In this document: piece after piece, positions 16,298 to 24,520 of the stretch
Position numbering within the stretch: position 1 is the stretch's first letter
Layout: each line of letters starts with the position of its first letter
Source of the DNA: DATILI01 sp035476635
Lineage (GTDB): Bacteria > Pseudomonadota > Gammaproteobacteria > Burkholderiales > Burkholderiaceae_C
DNA length: 54,564 bases
Assembly: GCA_035476635.1 (NCBI GenBank)
Contig: DATILI010000069.1
Coordinates: 1-54,564 of the forward strand
Direction: 5' to 3'
The notes under the pieces: generated by a model
Told to the model about the DNA's origin: nothing
Databases searched by the model: none
Seen by the model: the letters and a program-made list of their open reading frames with translations, nothing else
Translations under genes and position numbers: made by a program

Positions 16298-17794
16298 ATG
16301 GACTTTGATCTCAAGACTTTGAACCTTGCGGGCGCTGCCGCCGAGAAATGCGATGCACTGATTGTGCTGGTGCCTGAAAGCTTCAAGGCCGCCAAGGGCG
16401 CGCTGGACCAATTGCTGGCCGATGCGCGCAAGGCAGGCGACTTCGAAACCAAACCAGCCAAGCTGCTGCAGCTGTACCGAGCAGACGGCATCGCCGCGCC
16501 GCGCATCGTGCTGGCCGGCGCGGGCGACGCAACGCCAGCACAGGTGCGAAATGCGGTGGGCGTAGCCATTGGCGCCATCAAGGCCAGCCCCGCCAGGCGC
16601 GTTTGCGTCTGCTTTGCCGCGCCGGCCACCGGCGAGGCGGTGCGCGCCGCGGTGCTGGCCTGCGCCGAGGCCAGCTATGTCTACACCACCACGAAGTCCA
16701 AGGCCGACGTGCGCAAGCTGCAGCGCGTGACGATCGGCGTGCCGGCCGCAGCGGGTGTGCGCAGCCTGTTTGAGCAGGCAGTCGGAACGGTAGTCGGCAT
16801 CGAGCTGGCCAAGGAATGGGGCAACCGGCCGCCCAACCATGCCACGCCGACCATGCTGGGCAATGCGGCGCGGGCGCTGGCTGGCTCCGGCATCAAGTGC
16901 GAATTGCTCGGCCCCAAGGAAGTCTCGCGCCTGGGCATGGGCTCATTCATGGCAGTGGCGCAAGGTTCGCAAGAGCCCTTGCGCTTCATCGTGCTGAAGT
17001 ACGAGGGCGCGCCCAAGGCGCAGGCACCGACCGTGCTGGTGGGCAAGGGCATCACTTTCGATACGGGCGGCATCTCCATCAAGCCGGCGCCCGAGATGGA
17101 CGAGATGAAGTTCGACATGTGCGGCGCGGCGAGCGTGCTCGGCGTGTTCCGGGCGCTGGCAGAACTGAAGCCCGCCATCAACGTGGTCGGCCTGATTCCG
17201 GCATGCGAGAACATGCCGGACGGCCGGTCGATCAAGCCTGGCGATGTGGTCACCAGCATGAGCGGGCAGACCATCGAAATCCTCAATACCGACGCCGAGG
17301 GGCGCTTGATCCTTTGCGATGCGCTGACCTATGCGGAGCGCTTCAAGCCGCGCGCGGTGATTGACATCGCCACCTTGACGGGCGCCTGCGTGATCGCGCT
17401 GGGCGGCGTGCGCAGCGGCCTGTTTTCCAGCGACGATGCACTCGCGCAAGGGCTGCAGGCGGCCGGCGAGGCGGCGCTCGACCCTTGCTGGCGCATGCCA
17501 TTGGACGATGACTACGCCGAAGGCCTGAAGACCAATTTTGCCGACGTGGCGAATGTCGCCGGCCGTGCCGGCGGCGCCATCACGGCGGCCAAATTCCTGC
17601 AGCGCTTTGCCGGAAAATTTGCCTGGGCCCATCTGGACATTGCCGGAACCGCCTGGAAGAGCGGCGCTGCCAAGGGCTCGACCGGCCGGCCCGTCGGCCT
17701 GCTGGTGAACTACCTGCTGGCGCAGGCGGCCTCGGGCACACCCACCGCGACCAAACGCAGCGCTTCCGCGAAAGCCAGGCAAGTGGCGAAGTAA
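16298..17794 (+). CDS. pepA: Leucyl aminopeptidase PepA
   Basis: 498 aa M17 family cytosolic aminopeptidase, in some bacteria also a DNA-binding protein. Metal ligands are K250, D255, D273, D332 and E334, within VGKGITFDTGG and NTDAEGRLILCDALTYA (the family signature). Length is normal. It is followed 31 bases later by holC in the same direction. Confidence 0.96.
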   Translation: MDFDLKTLNLAGAAAEKCDALIVLVPESFKAAKGALDQLLADARKAGDFETKPAKLLQLYRADGIAAPRIVLAGAGDATPAQVRNAVGVAIGAIKASPARRVCVCFAAPATGEAVRAAVLACAEASYVYTTTKSKADVRKLQRVTIGVPAAAGVRSLFEQAVGTVVGIELAKEWGNRPPNHATPTMLGNAARALAGSGIKCELLGPKEVSRLGMGSFMAVAQGSQEPLRFIVLKYEGAPKAQAPTVLVGKGITFDTGGISIKPAPEMDEMKFDMCGAASVLGVFRALAELKPAINVVGLIPACENMPDGRSIKPGDVVTSMSGQTIEILNTDAEGRLILCDALTYAERFKPRAVIDIATLTGACVIALGGVRSGLFSSDDALAQGLQAAGEAALDPCWRMPLDDDYAEGLKTNFADVANVAGRAGGAITAAKFLQRFAGKFAWAHLDIAGTAWKSGAAKGSTGRPVGLLVNYLLAQAASGTPTATKRSASAKARQVAK

Positions 17795-17825
17795 GCAAAC
17801 CACGCCATATGTAACCCCGTGCAAG

Positions 17826-18272
17826 ATGACCGAGGTCGCTTTTCATTTCAATGCGCCAGACAAGGTGAGCTACGCCTGCCGCCTGTTGCGCAAGGCGGCG
17901 CAGAGTGGCGCCAAGGTGGTGGTGACTGCCGAACCGGCGCTGCTGCGCAACCTGGATGTCGCCCTGTGGTCCTTCTCGGCGCTGGACTTCGTCTCGCATT
18001 GCTACGCCACCAAGGATGCCGTGATGCAGCGCGCCTCGGCCGTGGTGCTGGCCGATTCGCTGCAGGACATCGCGCAAGACACGCCGCCCAGGCAGGTCTT
18101 GCTGAACCTCGGGGAAGACGTGCCGGCCGGATTCGAGCGCTTCGAGCGCCTGATTGAAGTGGTCACCCTGCAGGACGCCGACCGCGCCGGCGCGCGCAAT
18201 CGCTGGCGGCACTATGCGGACCGGGGCTACTCGATCAAGCGCCACGACCTGGCACTGAAAGAGCAGAGCTGA
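17826..18272 (+). CDS. holC: DNA polymerase III subunit chi
   Basis: 148 aa. The N-terminus TEVAFHFNAPDKVSYACRLLRKAAQSG and the central LWSFSALDFVSHC motif are typical of chi, which links the clamp loader to single-strand-binding protein. The pepA-holC pair is a conserved order. The stop overlaps the start of the next small gene by one base (TGATG). Confidence 0.93.
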   Translation: MTEVAFHFNAPDKVSYACRLLRKAAQSGAKVVVTAEPALLRNLDVALWSFSALDFVSHCYATKDAVMQRASAVVLADSLQDIAQDTPPRQVLLNLGEDVPAGFERFERLIEVVTLQDADRAGARNRWRHYADRGYSIKRHDLALKEQS

Positions 18273-18580
18273 TGATTTCGCCGCCCCGTACCCGGCCGAG
18301 TTTCGTGCCCACGCTGACCGAGGTGGTGCCCGCCTCGGCCGTGCCGGCGCCGGTGCTGCAAGCCGGTGAAGAAGCGCTGCAGGAGCAGCTCATACATGGT
18401 GTCATGCAGCGCGTCGATGTGATGCTGCAGCGCCAGCTGAACGAAGCGGTTGCCAAAGTGGTGCTGGAGCACACGCGCGCACTGGCCCCACGCCTGCGCG
18501 AAGAGATCGAATTCGTGGTGCGCCAGGCCGTGACCGATGCCATCGCGCACGAACTCACCGCACGAAAATCCGCCGCGTGA
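18272..18580 (+). CDS. Small hypothetical protein downstream of holC
   Basis: 102 aa. The first 40 residues are proline-rich and probably disordered; residues 45-100 form a predicted long amphipathic helix (heptad-like LIHGVMQRVDVMLQRQLNEA) without membrane segment. Translationally coupled to holC (TGATG). I recognise it only as the kind of conserved small protein found after holC in Burkholderiales. A role with the replisome would be guilt by association. Confidence 0.75.
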   Translation: MISPPRTRPSFVPTLTEVVPASAVPAPVLQAGEEALQEQLIHGVMQRVDVMLQRQLNEAVAKVVLEHTRALAPRLREEIEFVVRQAVTDAIAHELTARKSAA

Positions 18581-18711
18581 TCGCTGGTAAACCGATGCGG
18601 GCGCAGCGCGTTGTATTAGCGGGACTTCGCTGGGGGTAAACCCCCTTATGCCGGATGACCTAGCTTTTTCCCTATGGTCTGGGCCCGGAAATTGCGATAT
18701 GTTCGCACCCC

Positions 18712-18737
18712 GTTGAGTCATAAATCAATATCTCAAC
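18712..18737 (+). promoter_or_regulatory. Inverted repeat in the leader of the Liv receptor gene
   Basis: GTTGAG (18712-18717) and CTCAAC (18732-18737) flank a 14-base AT-rich spacer and are followed by CCTTTTTTT. The dyad ends 25 bases before the ATG at 18763. It could be an operator or a weak terminator/attenuator hairpin in the transcript leader. Confidence 0.45.
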
Positions 18738-18762
18738 CTTTTTTTAACCCGGAGGTTTTTTT

Positions 18763-19902
18763 ATGCAAATGAAGTTGAAACTGACTGTGGCTGCTGCCAT
18801 CGCCGCTGTTGCTGGCATGGCATCTGCCCAGGACCAGGTTGTCAAGATTGGACACGTCGCTCCGGTTTCCGGCGCACAGGCCCACTATGGCAAGGACAAC
18901 GAAAATGGCGTGCGCATGGCCATTGAAGACCTCAACGCCAAGGGCGTCACGATCGGCGGCAAGAAAGTCAAGCTTGAAATCCAGGCTGAAGACGATGCAG
19001 CTGACCCGAAACAGGGCACGGCCGCCGCACAGAAACTGTGCGACGCCAAGGTTGCCGGCGTGGTGGGTCACCTGAACTCCGGTACCACCATCCCAGCCTC
19101 CAAGGTTTACAACGACTGCGGCATTCCCCATGTCACCGGCGCGGCCACCAACCCCAACCTGACCAAGCCCGGCTACAAGACCACCTACCGCATCATCGCC
19201 AACGACAACGCCCTGGGCGCTGGCCTGGCGTTCTACGCAGCCGACACGCTGAAGCTCAAGAAGGTCGCCATCATCGACGACCGTTCCGCTTACGGCCAAG
19301 GCGTTGCCGAAGTTTTCAAGCGCACGGCGCTGTCCAAGGGCATGACCGTGGTGGACGAGCAGTTCACCACCGACAAGGCCACCGACTTCATGGCCATCCT
19401 GACGGCCATCAAGTCCAAGGCACCTGACGCCATCTTCTACGGCGGCATGGACCCGCAAGCCGGCCCGATGCTGCGCCAGATGGAACAGCTCGGCCTGGGC
19501 AACGTGAAGTACTTCGGCGGTGACGGCATCTGCACGGCCGAGATCGCCAAGCTGGCCGCCGGCGCCAAGACGCTGAACAATGTGGTGTGCGCCGAAGGCG
19601 GTGCCTCGCTGCAGAAAATGCCTGGCGGCGATGCCTGGAAGAAGCGCTATGACGCCAAGTACCCGAACCAGTTCCAGGTCTACAGCCCCTACACCTACGA
19701 CGCCACCTTCCTGCTGGTCGACGCCATGGTGCGTGCCAAGTCGTGGGATCCGAAGGTTTATACGCCTGAGCTGATCAAGTCCAGCTTCAAGGGCGTGACC
19801 TCCACGATCGCCTTCGAGCCCAATGGCGAGCTGAAGAACCCCGCGATCACGCTGTACGTCTACAAGGACGGCAAGAAGACCCCGCTGCCCAGCGGAAGTT
19901 AA
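18763..19902 (+). CDS. Branched-chain amino acid type ABC transporter substrate-binding protein (solitary)
   Basis: 379 aa periplasmic Leu/Ile/Val-type receptor. Signal peptide about 1-22 (ending GMASA-QDQ), then VVKIGHVAPVSGAQAHYGKDNENGVRMA and GVVGHLNSGTT. A strong ribosome site (CGGAGG) precedes the ATG. No permease or ATPase genes are adjacent; it must use components encoded elsewhere, as solitary receptors in Burkholderiales do. A strong terminator follows at once, and codon use is noticeably biased to preferred codons, suggesting high expression. Confidence 0.94.
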   Translation: MQMKLKLTVAAAIAAVAGMASAQDQVVKIGHVAPVSGAQAHYGKDNENGVRMAIEDLNAKGVTIGGKKVKLEIQAEDDAADPKQGTAAAQKLCDAKVAGVVGHLNSGTTIPASKVYNDCGIPHVTGAATNPNLTKPGYKTTYRIIANDNALGAGLAFYAADTLKLKKVAIIDDRSAYGQGVAEVFKRTALSKGMTVVDEQFTTDKATDFMAILTAIKSKAPDAIFYGGMDPQAGPMLRQMEQLGLGNVKYFGGDGICTAEIAKLAAGAKTLNNVVCAEGGASLQKMPGGDAWKKRYDAKYPNQFQVYSPYTYDATFLLVDAMVRAKSWDPKVYTPELIKSSFKGVTSTIAFEPNGELKNPAITLYVYKDGKKTPLPSGS

Positions 19903-19908
19903 ATAGTT

Positions 19909-19960
19909 GGGCCGGTAACGGCCCATACGCAAAAAAGCCACCGCGAGGTGGCTTTTTTTT
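19909..19960. terminator. Bidirectional rho-independent terminator with accessory hairpin
   Basis: A first hairpin pairs GGGCCG with CGGCCC around GTAA (19909-19924). The terminator proper is GCCACC-GCGA-GGTGGC (19937-19952), followed by eight T and preceded by six A. It therefore serves both the Liv receptor (plus) and flhC (minus, ending at 19980). Confidence 0.93.
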
Positions 19961-19979
19961 GTGCGCCGGGATCGCGGGA

Positions 19980-20525
19980 TCAGTGCAGCACCAGCGCCCC
20001 GGCCGTCTTGCCCTTGCCGGCGCGCGCCGGCGGGTTGCACAGGCCGCACACATAGTGGCGCGCGTTCTCGTACAGCTCGGTCACGAAGCGGCCGCTGCAC
20101 TGCGAGCACTTGGTCATGTTGAGCATGCCCGCATCGATGAACTTGATGAGGCGCCAGGCACGCGTGAAGGACAACAGCGGTTCGATCTCGGCTGCGGCCA
20201 CTTGCTCGGAGTACAGGCGATAGGCCTTGGTCAGCGTATCCACGGAGTCGCTTTCGACGCCCTTGGACAAGTATTCGTAGATGTTGAGGAACAGCGACGA
20301 GTGGATGTTTTCCTGCCAGGTCAGGAACCAGTCGGTCGAGAAGGGCAGTTGGCCCTTGGAAGGCGAGCGGCCCGCGATTTCCTTGTACAACCTGATCAGG
20401 CGTTCGTAGGAGAGGCTGGTCTCGGACTCCAGCACCTGCATGCGTGCCCCCATCTGGATCAGCATGGCGGCGCGTTCGATCTGCTTGCTCTCGTTCAGGA
20501 CGCTCTTGGTTGCGGCGGTGCTCAT
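19980..20525 (-). CDS. flhC: Flagellar transcriptional activator FlhC
   Basis: 181 aa subunit of the FlhD4C2 master activator of class II flagellar genes. The zinc site is complete: C140, C143, C160 and C163 (KCSQC, VCGLC). The N-terminal helices (QIERAAMLIQMGARMQVLE) match the family. It follows flhD by 25 bases. No other flagellar gene is within the window. Confidence 0.95.
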   Translation of the reverse strand: MSTAATKSVLNESKQIERAAMLIQMGARMQVLESETSLSYERLIRLYKEIAGRSPSKGQLPFSTDWFLTWQENIHSSLFLNIYEYLSKGVESDSVDTLTKAYRLYSEQVAAAEIEPLLSFTRAWRLIKFIDAGMLNMTKCSQCSGRFVTELYENARHYVCGLCNPPARAGKGKTAGALVLH

Positions 20526-20550
20526 GGTTTGCTTTCCCTGTCGATCGTTG

Positions 20551-20877
20551 TTACAGCACTTCGGCCACGCGGCCGGCCATCAGGATGTTGGCGTGCAGCT
20601 TGTTGGTGGCTTCGCTGCCGCTCTTCTTGATCGATTGGTTGGTCAGCAGGCTCCACACCAGATCGTCATCCACGCGGAAGCGGCAAAGTAGCATGTTTCC
20701 CGAAGCCAATTTGAGAATTTGCGCGGACGAAAGCGATGCCAGAATATCGGCTGACTCTTCGTTGATGCCAAGGCGAAACAGGGCTTCGGCCTTGTCCTGG
20801 CGAATCAGGTTTTGAGCGAGCATCAGGTAGGTGAGGTTCGCTTCACGGATCTCGGTGAGAGTCTGTTCATTGGTCAT
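20551..20877 (-). CDS. flhD: Flagellar transcriptional activator FlhD
   Basis: 108 aa. Helical dimer typical of FlhD (EIREANLTYLMLAQNLIRQDKAEALFRLG), with the conserved cysteine C65 (NMLLCRFRVDD) that links the dimer. A good ribosome site, AAGGATTGCATC, precedes the ATG. The long upstream region (20878-21189) contains a perfect dyad that is a candidate control site. Confidence 0.95.
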   Translation of the reverse strand: MTNEQTLTEIREANLTYLMLAQNLIRQDKAEALFRLGINEESADILASLSSAQILKLASGNMLLCRFRVDDDLVWSLLTNQSIKKSGSEATNKLHANILMAGRVAEVL

Positions 20878-21017
20878 GATGCAATCCTTCCATGTTGGGA
20901 ATCAGCGTGATTTGCGAGGTGCAACTTTGCTGATCCGATGAACTGGATTGTGAAGACGGGCCATTCGAAAATTAAGTCGGGGAACGGACATCCGTCCTGT
21001 CTGGTTTCGTGTCGGCG

Positions 21018-21040
21018 CTTGTAGGAGTTTTTCCTACAAG
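21018..21040. promoter_or_regulatory. Perfect 9 bp dyad upstream of flhDC
   Basis: CTTGTAGGA and TCCTACAAG around a GTTTT spacer, 141 bases upstream of the flhD start. The TAGGA-N5-TCCTA core has the size and symmetry of sites for NarL/RcsB-type (LuxR-HTH) response regulators. RcsB is known to repress flhDC in enterobacteria; a parallel here is inference. Confidence 0.6.
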
Positions 21041-21117
21041 AACTGGCCGCACTTCCTTTGCGCGCCGTTCAACTTCCCTCTGGCGATAGCCCGCCCGCAT
21101 GCGTTTGCCCAAACTGG

Positions 21118-21139
21118 TAGGGCCTGTTAACAGGCCCTA
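21118..21139. promoter_or_regulatory. Perfect 22 bp palindrome
   Basis: TAGGGCCTGTT and its exact complement AACAGGCCCTA meet with no spacer (centre GTTAAC). It lies 51 bases before the ATG of the serine hydrolase. Candidate operator or cruciform site; no T run follows, so it is not a standard terminator. Confidence 0.7.
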
Positions 21140-21141
21140 GT

Positions 21142-21159
21142 CACTGAGTCCGCTCAGTG
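21142..21159 (+). repeat. Perfect 7 bp hairpin next to the palindrome
   Basis: CACTGAG-TCCG-CTCAGTG, only 2 bases after the 22 bp palindrome and 31 bases before the start codon. In an mRNA started upstream it would sit in the leader. Confidence 0.6.
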
Positions 21160-21189
21160 CTTCACAACCAGACCAAAGGCAGACGAGAC

Positions 21190-22572
21190 ATGAATACCCT
21201 ATCGACCACCAAGCGTGATTTCCTCAAGGCCGGCGGCGTCGCGATGCTGTCGGCCGCCGCCGGCGGCCTGCTGTCCGCCTGCTCCGATTCGGCGGCGCAG
21301 TCGGCTTCCATCTGGAGCAGCAGCATCCAGCCCGCGGTCAGCGCGACCACGGCGAATGGAGCGCTGGTGCAGGGCTTTTGCGCGCCGGCGTTCCGCCCGG
21401 TGTTCGATACCTTCGTGGAGAACTTCTCGGCGCGCGGCGAGATCGGCGGCTCGGTTGCGCTCACGCACAAGGGCGTGCCAGTTCTGGAGGCGTGGGGCGG
21501 GTTCTCGGACGCCTTGAGTGCGAAACCTTCGACCCCGTGGCAGCGCAACACGGTGTCACTCGTGTTCTCCTGCACCAAGGGCGCGACGGCGCTGTGCGCG
21601 CACATCCTCGCAGCCAGGGGCATGCTGGACCTGGACGCATCGGTTGCGAAGTACTGGCCCGAATTCGCCGCCAACGGCAAGCAGGCGATCACGGTGCGCA
21701 TGCTGCTGGACCATTCGGCAGGCTTGCCCGCGCTGCGCACGCCGGTCGCCGCCAAGGGCTGGGCCGACTGGACCTACATGACCGGTTTGCTCGCCGCCGA
21801 AACGCCATTCTGGGAACCCGGCTCGGCCCACGGCTACCACGCGCTGACCTATGGCTGGCTGGTGGGCGAAGTGGTGCGGCGCGTGAGCGGTGTCTCGCTG
21901 GGCACGTACTTCGCGCGCGAGGTGGCCACCCCGCTGGGCCTGGATTTCTGGATCGGCCTGCCCGCGTCGGTGGAGCCGCGCGTGGCGCCGATGCTGCCGA
22001 GCACCGAGGTGCTGCCGACCGATGCCTTCACCGTCAAGGCCGTGACCGACCCGGCCTCGCTGCAGGCGTTGATCTACAACGCGGGTGATTGGCTGGCCGG
22101 CGGCGGCTTCAACTCGGCGCCGGGGCACCTGGCGGAAATCCCGGCCGCTGGCGGCATCACCAATGCGCAAGGGCTCGCCGCCATGTATTTGCCGCTGGCC
22201 AACGGTGGCAAGAGCGGGGCGCTGCAGTTGCTGCCGCCGGACTACACGGCCCGGCTCAGTGCCATTCAGACGGCCGGGCATGTGGACCGCGTGCTGCTGG
22301 CCGGCACACGGATCGGCCTGGGCTTCATGGGCAGCATCGACAACCGCGTGGTCGGGCCCAACCTGTCGCTGCTGGTGGGGCTGGGCGCGTTCGGCCATTC
22401 GGGTTTCGGCGGCAGCTTCGGTTTCGCCGATCCGCAGGCCAGTTTGTCGTTCGGCTACAGCATGAACCGCATGGGCCCGGGTGCGGCGCTCAACGAGCGC
22501 GGCCAGAAGCTGGTGGACAGCACCTACCTGGCGCTCGGCCACACCTCCAGCAAGTACGGCTTCTGGATTTGA
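21190..22572 (+). CDS. Serine hydrolase, beta-lactamase class C / EstB-like, lipoprotein or Tat-exported
   Basis: 460 aa. The start at 21190 gives an export signal with KRDFLKAGG and lipobox LLSAC (C31). The nucleophile motif SxxK is S127-C-T-K130, the second motif lies around GYHALTYGWLVGE, and GHSGFGGSFGF near the C-terminus fits the third. Such enzymes are usually esterases or peptidases rather than antibiotic resistance enzymes. It is upstream of an AraC regulator (110 bases) in the same direction. A GTG start at 21157 is possible but lacks a ribosome site and falls in the hairpin. Confidence 0.87.
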   Translation: MNTLSTTKRDFLKAGGVAMLSAAAGGLLSACSDSAAQSASIWSSSIQPAVSATTANGALVQGFCAPAFRPVFDTFVENFSARGEIGGSVALTHKGVPVLEAWGGFSDALSAKPSTPWQRNTVSLVFSCTKGATALCAHILAARGMLDLDASVAKYWPEFAANGKQAITVRMLLDHSAGLPALRTPVAAKGWADWTYMTGLLAAETPFWEPGSAHGYHALTYGWLVGEVVRRVSGVSLGTYFAREVATPLGLDFWIGLPASVEPRVAPMLPSTEVLPTDAFTVKAVTDPASLQALIYNAGDWLAGGGFNSAPGHLAEIPAAGGITNAQGLAAMYLPLANGGKSGALQLLPPDYTARLSAIQTAGHVDRVLLAGTRIGLGFMGSIDNRVVGPNLSLLVGLGAFGHSGFGGSFGFADPQASLSFGYSMNRMGPGAALNERGQKLVDSTYLALGHTSSKYGFWI

Positions 22573-22682
22573 GCCGACGGCGAACGGCAGACGCATGGGG
22601 GACTGCGCGACGCTTGCGCGGCACAGCGGCGCGGTCTAGCATTGCCTCCAAGCCGCCTGGTGCGGCATTGGGGTTGCCAGCG

Positions 22683-23678
22683 ATGCCACTGTCCACGATG
22701 CCTGCGAACGCCGCCGCGCCAAGCAGGTCGCGTTTCAGCGCATGGTTTCAGACCAACGAGGCGGAGGAGGCCAGCGGCTTCCTGGCGCGCCTTTATGCCA
22801 CGCCGCATTCGCTCGAACTGCAGCACGGCAAGGGCCTGGACATGCGCCTTCACGGGTTCAACGTCGGCCGTCTTGGCGTCAGCCGCGTGCAATACGGCGT
22901 GCCGGCGATCGCCTGGGTGGAAGAAGCGCGGCGCACCGCGTGGATGTTCTCGACGGTGCTGCAGGGCAGCTGTCGCCTGGGCCGCGACCCGGTGGTGTAC
23001 GGTACCGGCGAGGCTGCGGTCTATGCACCGAGCGCCAACCATGAGATTCGCATGTCCGCGGACCTCGCCTTGGTGAACCTGAGGGTCGAAGACGCCGATA
23101 TGGCCAGCGCCTGCCGCGCGCTGCTCGGCTCCGACCTGGCGCACGGACTTCGCTTTGACGCCATCAAGCCGGATGCCGAGGCCGACAAGCCCGGTTTTCG
23201 GCACTTGCTCGCACGCATGGAGCTGACGCCGCAGTACACCCAGGCCGGCGCCGAAAAGCTCGACCAGGCCTTGCAGGAGGCCGCATTGTTCGAGCTGCTG
23301 CTGCTCTGGCCCAACTCCTATACGCGCTACATGGGCCAGGACGCGGCCCTGCCGCGCTCCACGCGTCTGGCGCGCGACTACATCCATGCGCACGCAGCCG
23401 ATTCGCCCACGCTGGCCGAGATCGCCGCAGCCGCGGGTGTTGGCGCGCGGGCGCTCGCCCTGGGCTTCAAGCGCCACCTGCGCATGTCGCCGATGCGCTA
23501 TCTGCTGCAGTGCCGACTCGACGGGGTGCGCGAGGCGTTGCAGCGGCAGGGCGACCGCCACACCGTGACGGATCTCGCGTTTGCCTGGGGCTTCTTCAAT
23601 CTCGGCGATTTCGCCGCGCGCTATCGCGAGCGCTTTGGCGAACTGCCCCACGAGACGCGGCTCAGGCGCACGCGCTGA
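22683..23678 (+). CDS. AraC family transcriptional regulator
   Basis: 331 aa. N-terminal AraC-binding-like sensor region (to about 200) and C-terminal double helix-turn-helix (about 225-328: SPTLAEIAAAAGVGARALALGFKR, then VTDLAFAWGFFNLGDFAARYRERFG). The ATG at 22683 follows the serine hydrolase stop by 110 bases. It probably controls the serine hydrolase gene or the membrane protein that follows, but no operator could be identified. Confidence 0.9.
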   Translation: MPLSTMPANAAAPSRSRFSAWFQTNEAEEASGFLARLYATPHSLELQHGKGLDMRLHGFNVGRLGVSRVQYGVPAIAWVEEARRTAWMFSTVLQGSCRLGRDPVVYGTGEAAVYAPSANHEIRMSADLALVNLRVEDADMASACRALLGSDLAHGLRFDAIKPDAEADKPGFRHLLARMELTPQYTQAGAEKLDQALQEAALFELLLLWPNSYTRYMGQDAALPRSTRLARDYIHAHAADSPTLAEIAAAAGVGARALALGFKRHLRMSPMRYLLQCRLDGVREALQRQGDRHTVTDLAFAWGFFNLGDFAARYRERFGELPHETRLRRTR

Positions 23679-23739
23679 GGGCTTTCAGGTCGGCGTTCCG
23701 GCCGACCTTCACCTTGGCACAGCCCCATACACTTGCCGC

Positions 23740-24486
23740 ATGCCTTCACAACGGTTTGACCGCATCGATGCCTTGCGTGCCCTGGCCATGGCCTGGATGA
23801 CGCTCTTTCATTTCTGCTACGACCTCAACTATTTCGGCTACTGGAAGCAGGCCTTTCTGACCGACCCGTTCTGGACCTGGCAGCGCACCGGCATCGTGAG
23901 CCTGTTCCTGTTTTGCGCAGGGCTTGGGCAAGCAGTGGCCGTGCACCAGGGCCAGAGCTGGCCACGCTTCTGGAAACGCTGGGCCCAGGTGGCGGGCGCT
24001 GCGCTGCTGGTCTCGCTCGGCTCGGCGCTGATGTTCCCGCGCACCTTCATCTACTTTGGCGTGCTGCACGGCATCGCCGTCATGCTGCTGATCGTGCGCC
24101 TCACCGCCGCCTGGGACCGCCGTTGGCTGTTGCTTGTGGGCGCTGCGGCGATCGCTTCCAAATTCGTCGCGCCGCTTGTTCTGGGCGAGGGCGCGGCAGC
24201 CGAGCTCTTTAACGGAAGGGCGCTCAACTGGCTGGGCTGGATCACGAAAAAGCCGGTGACCGAGGACTATGTGCCATTGCTTCCGTGGCTGGGCGTGATG
24301 TGGTGGGGCATGGCCGCCGGCAGTTGGCTGCTGGCGCGCCGGCCACACTGGTTGCAGTCCGCCGCGCGCGGGCCGGCGCGGCGCGTGGCCCGGCTGGGCC
24401 GCTACAGCCTGAGCTACTACTTGCTGCACCAGCCGGTGTTGATTGGCGCGTTGATGGCCTTCGGCTGGGCGAGCCGGCAAATGTGA
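23740..24486 (+). CDS. DUF1624 / heparan-alpha-glucosaminide acetyltransferase-like membrane protein
   Basis: 248 aa polytopic membrane protein. The N-terminus RFDRIDALRALAMAWMTLFHFCYDLNYFGYW is the characteristic first helix of this acyltransferase-related family, with a histidine in the membrane. About seven hydrophobic segments follow. Function in bacteria is unknown; acyl transfer to a sugar or lipid is inferred from the family. It ends at a shared terminator facing the parvulin gene. Confidence 0.85.
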   Translation: MPSQRFDRIDALRALAMAWMTLFHFCYDLNYFGYWKQAFLTDPFWTWQRTGIVSLFLFCAGLGQAVAVHQGQSWPRFWKRWAQVAGAALLVSLGSALMFPRTFIYFGVLHGIAVMLLIVRLTAAWDRRWLLLVGAAAIASKFVAPLVLGEGAAAELFNGRALNWLGWITKKPVTEDYVPLLPWLGVMWWGMAAGSWLLARRPHWLQSAARGPARRVARLGRYSLSYYLLHQPVLIGALMAFGWASRQM

Positions 24487-24492
24487 AGGCGT

Positions 24493-24518
24493 AAAAAAAG
24501 CGGCCGAAGCCGCTTTTT
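24493..24518. terminator. Bidirectional rho-independent terminator
   Basis: GCGGC-CGAA-GCCGC (24500-24513), flanked by seven A and five T. It separates the convergent DUF1624 gene (ends 24486) and parvulin gene (ends 24521). Confidence 0.9.
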
Positions 24519-24520
24519 GA

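Larger units (their letters stand above)
20878..21189. promoter_or_regulatory. 312 bp divergent intergenic region, flhD / serine hydrolase
   Basis: No gene seen. It holds the flhDC promoter region and three perfect dyads described separately (21018-21040, 21118-21139, 21142-21159). The AT content is higher near flhD (about 20890-20990). Confidence 0.7.

Noticed and set aside
19909..19924. Operator dyad after the Liv receptor gene
   Set aside because: It lies after the stop codon and just before a strong terminator, so it is more likely a transcript-end hairpin.
21157..21189. GTG start for the serine hydrolase
   Set aside because: It begins inside the 21142-21159 hairpin, lacks a ribosome site, and adds residues before a good export signal that starts at 21190.
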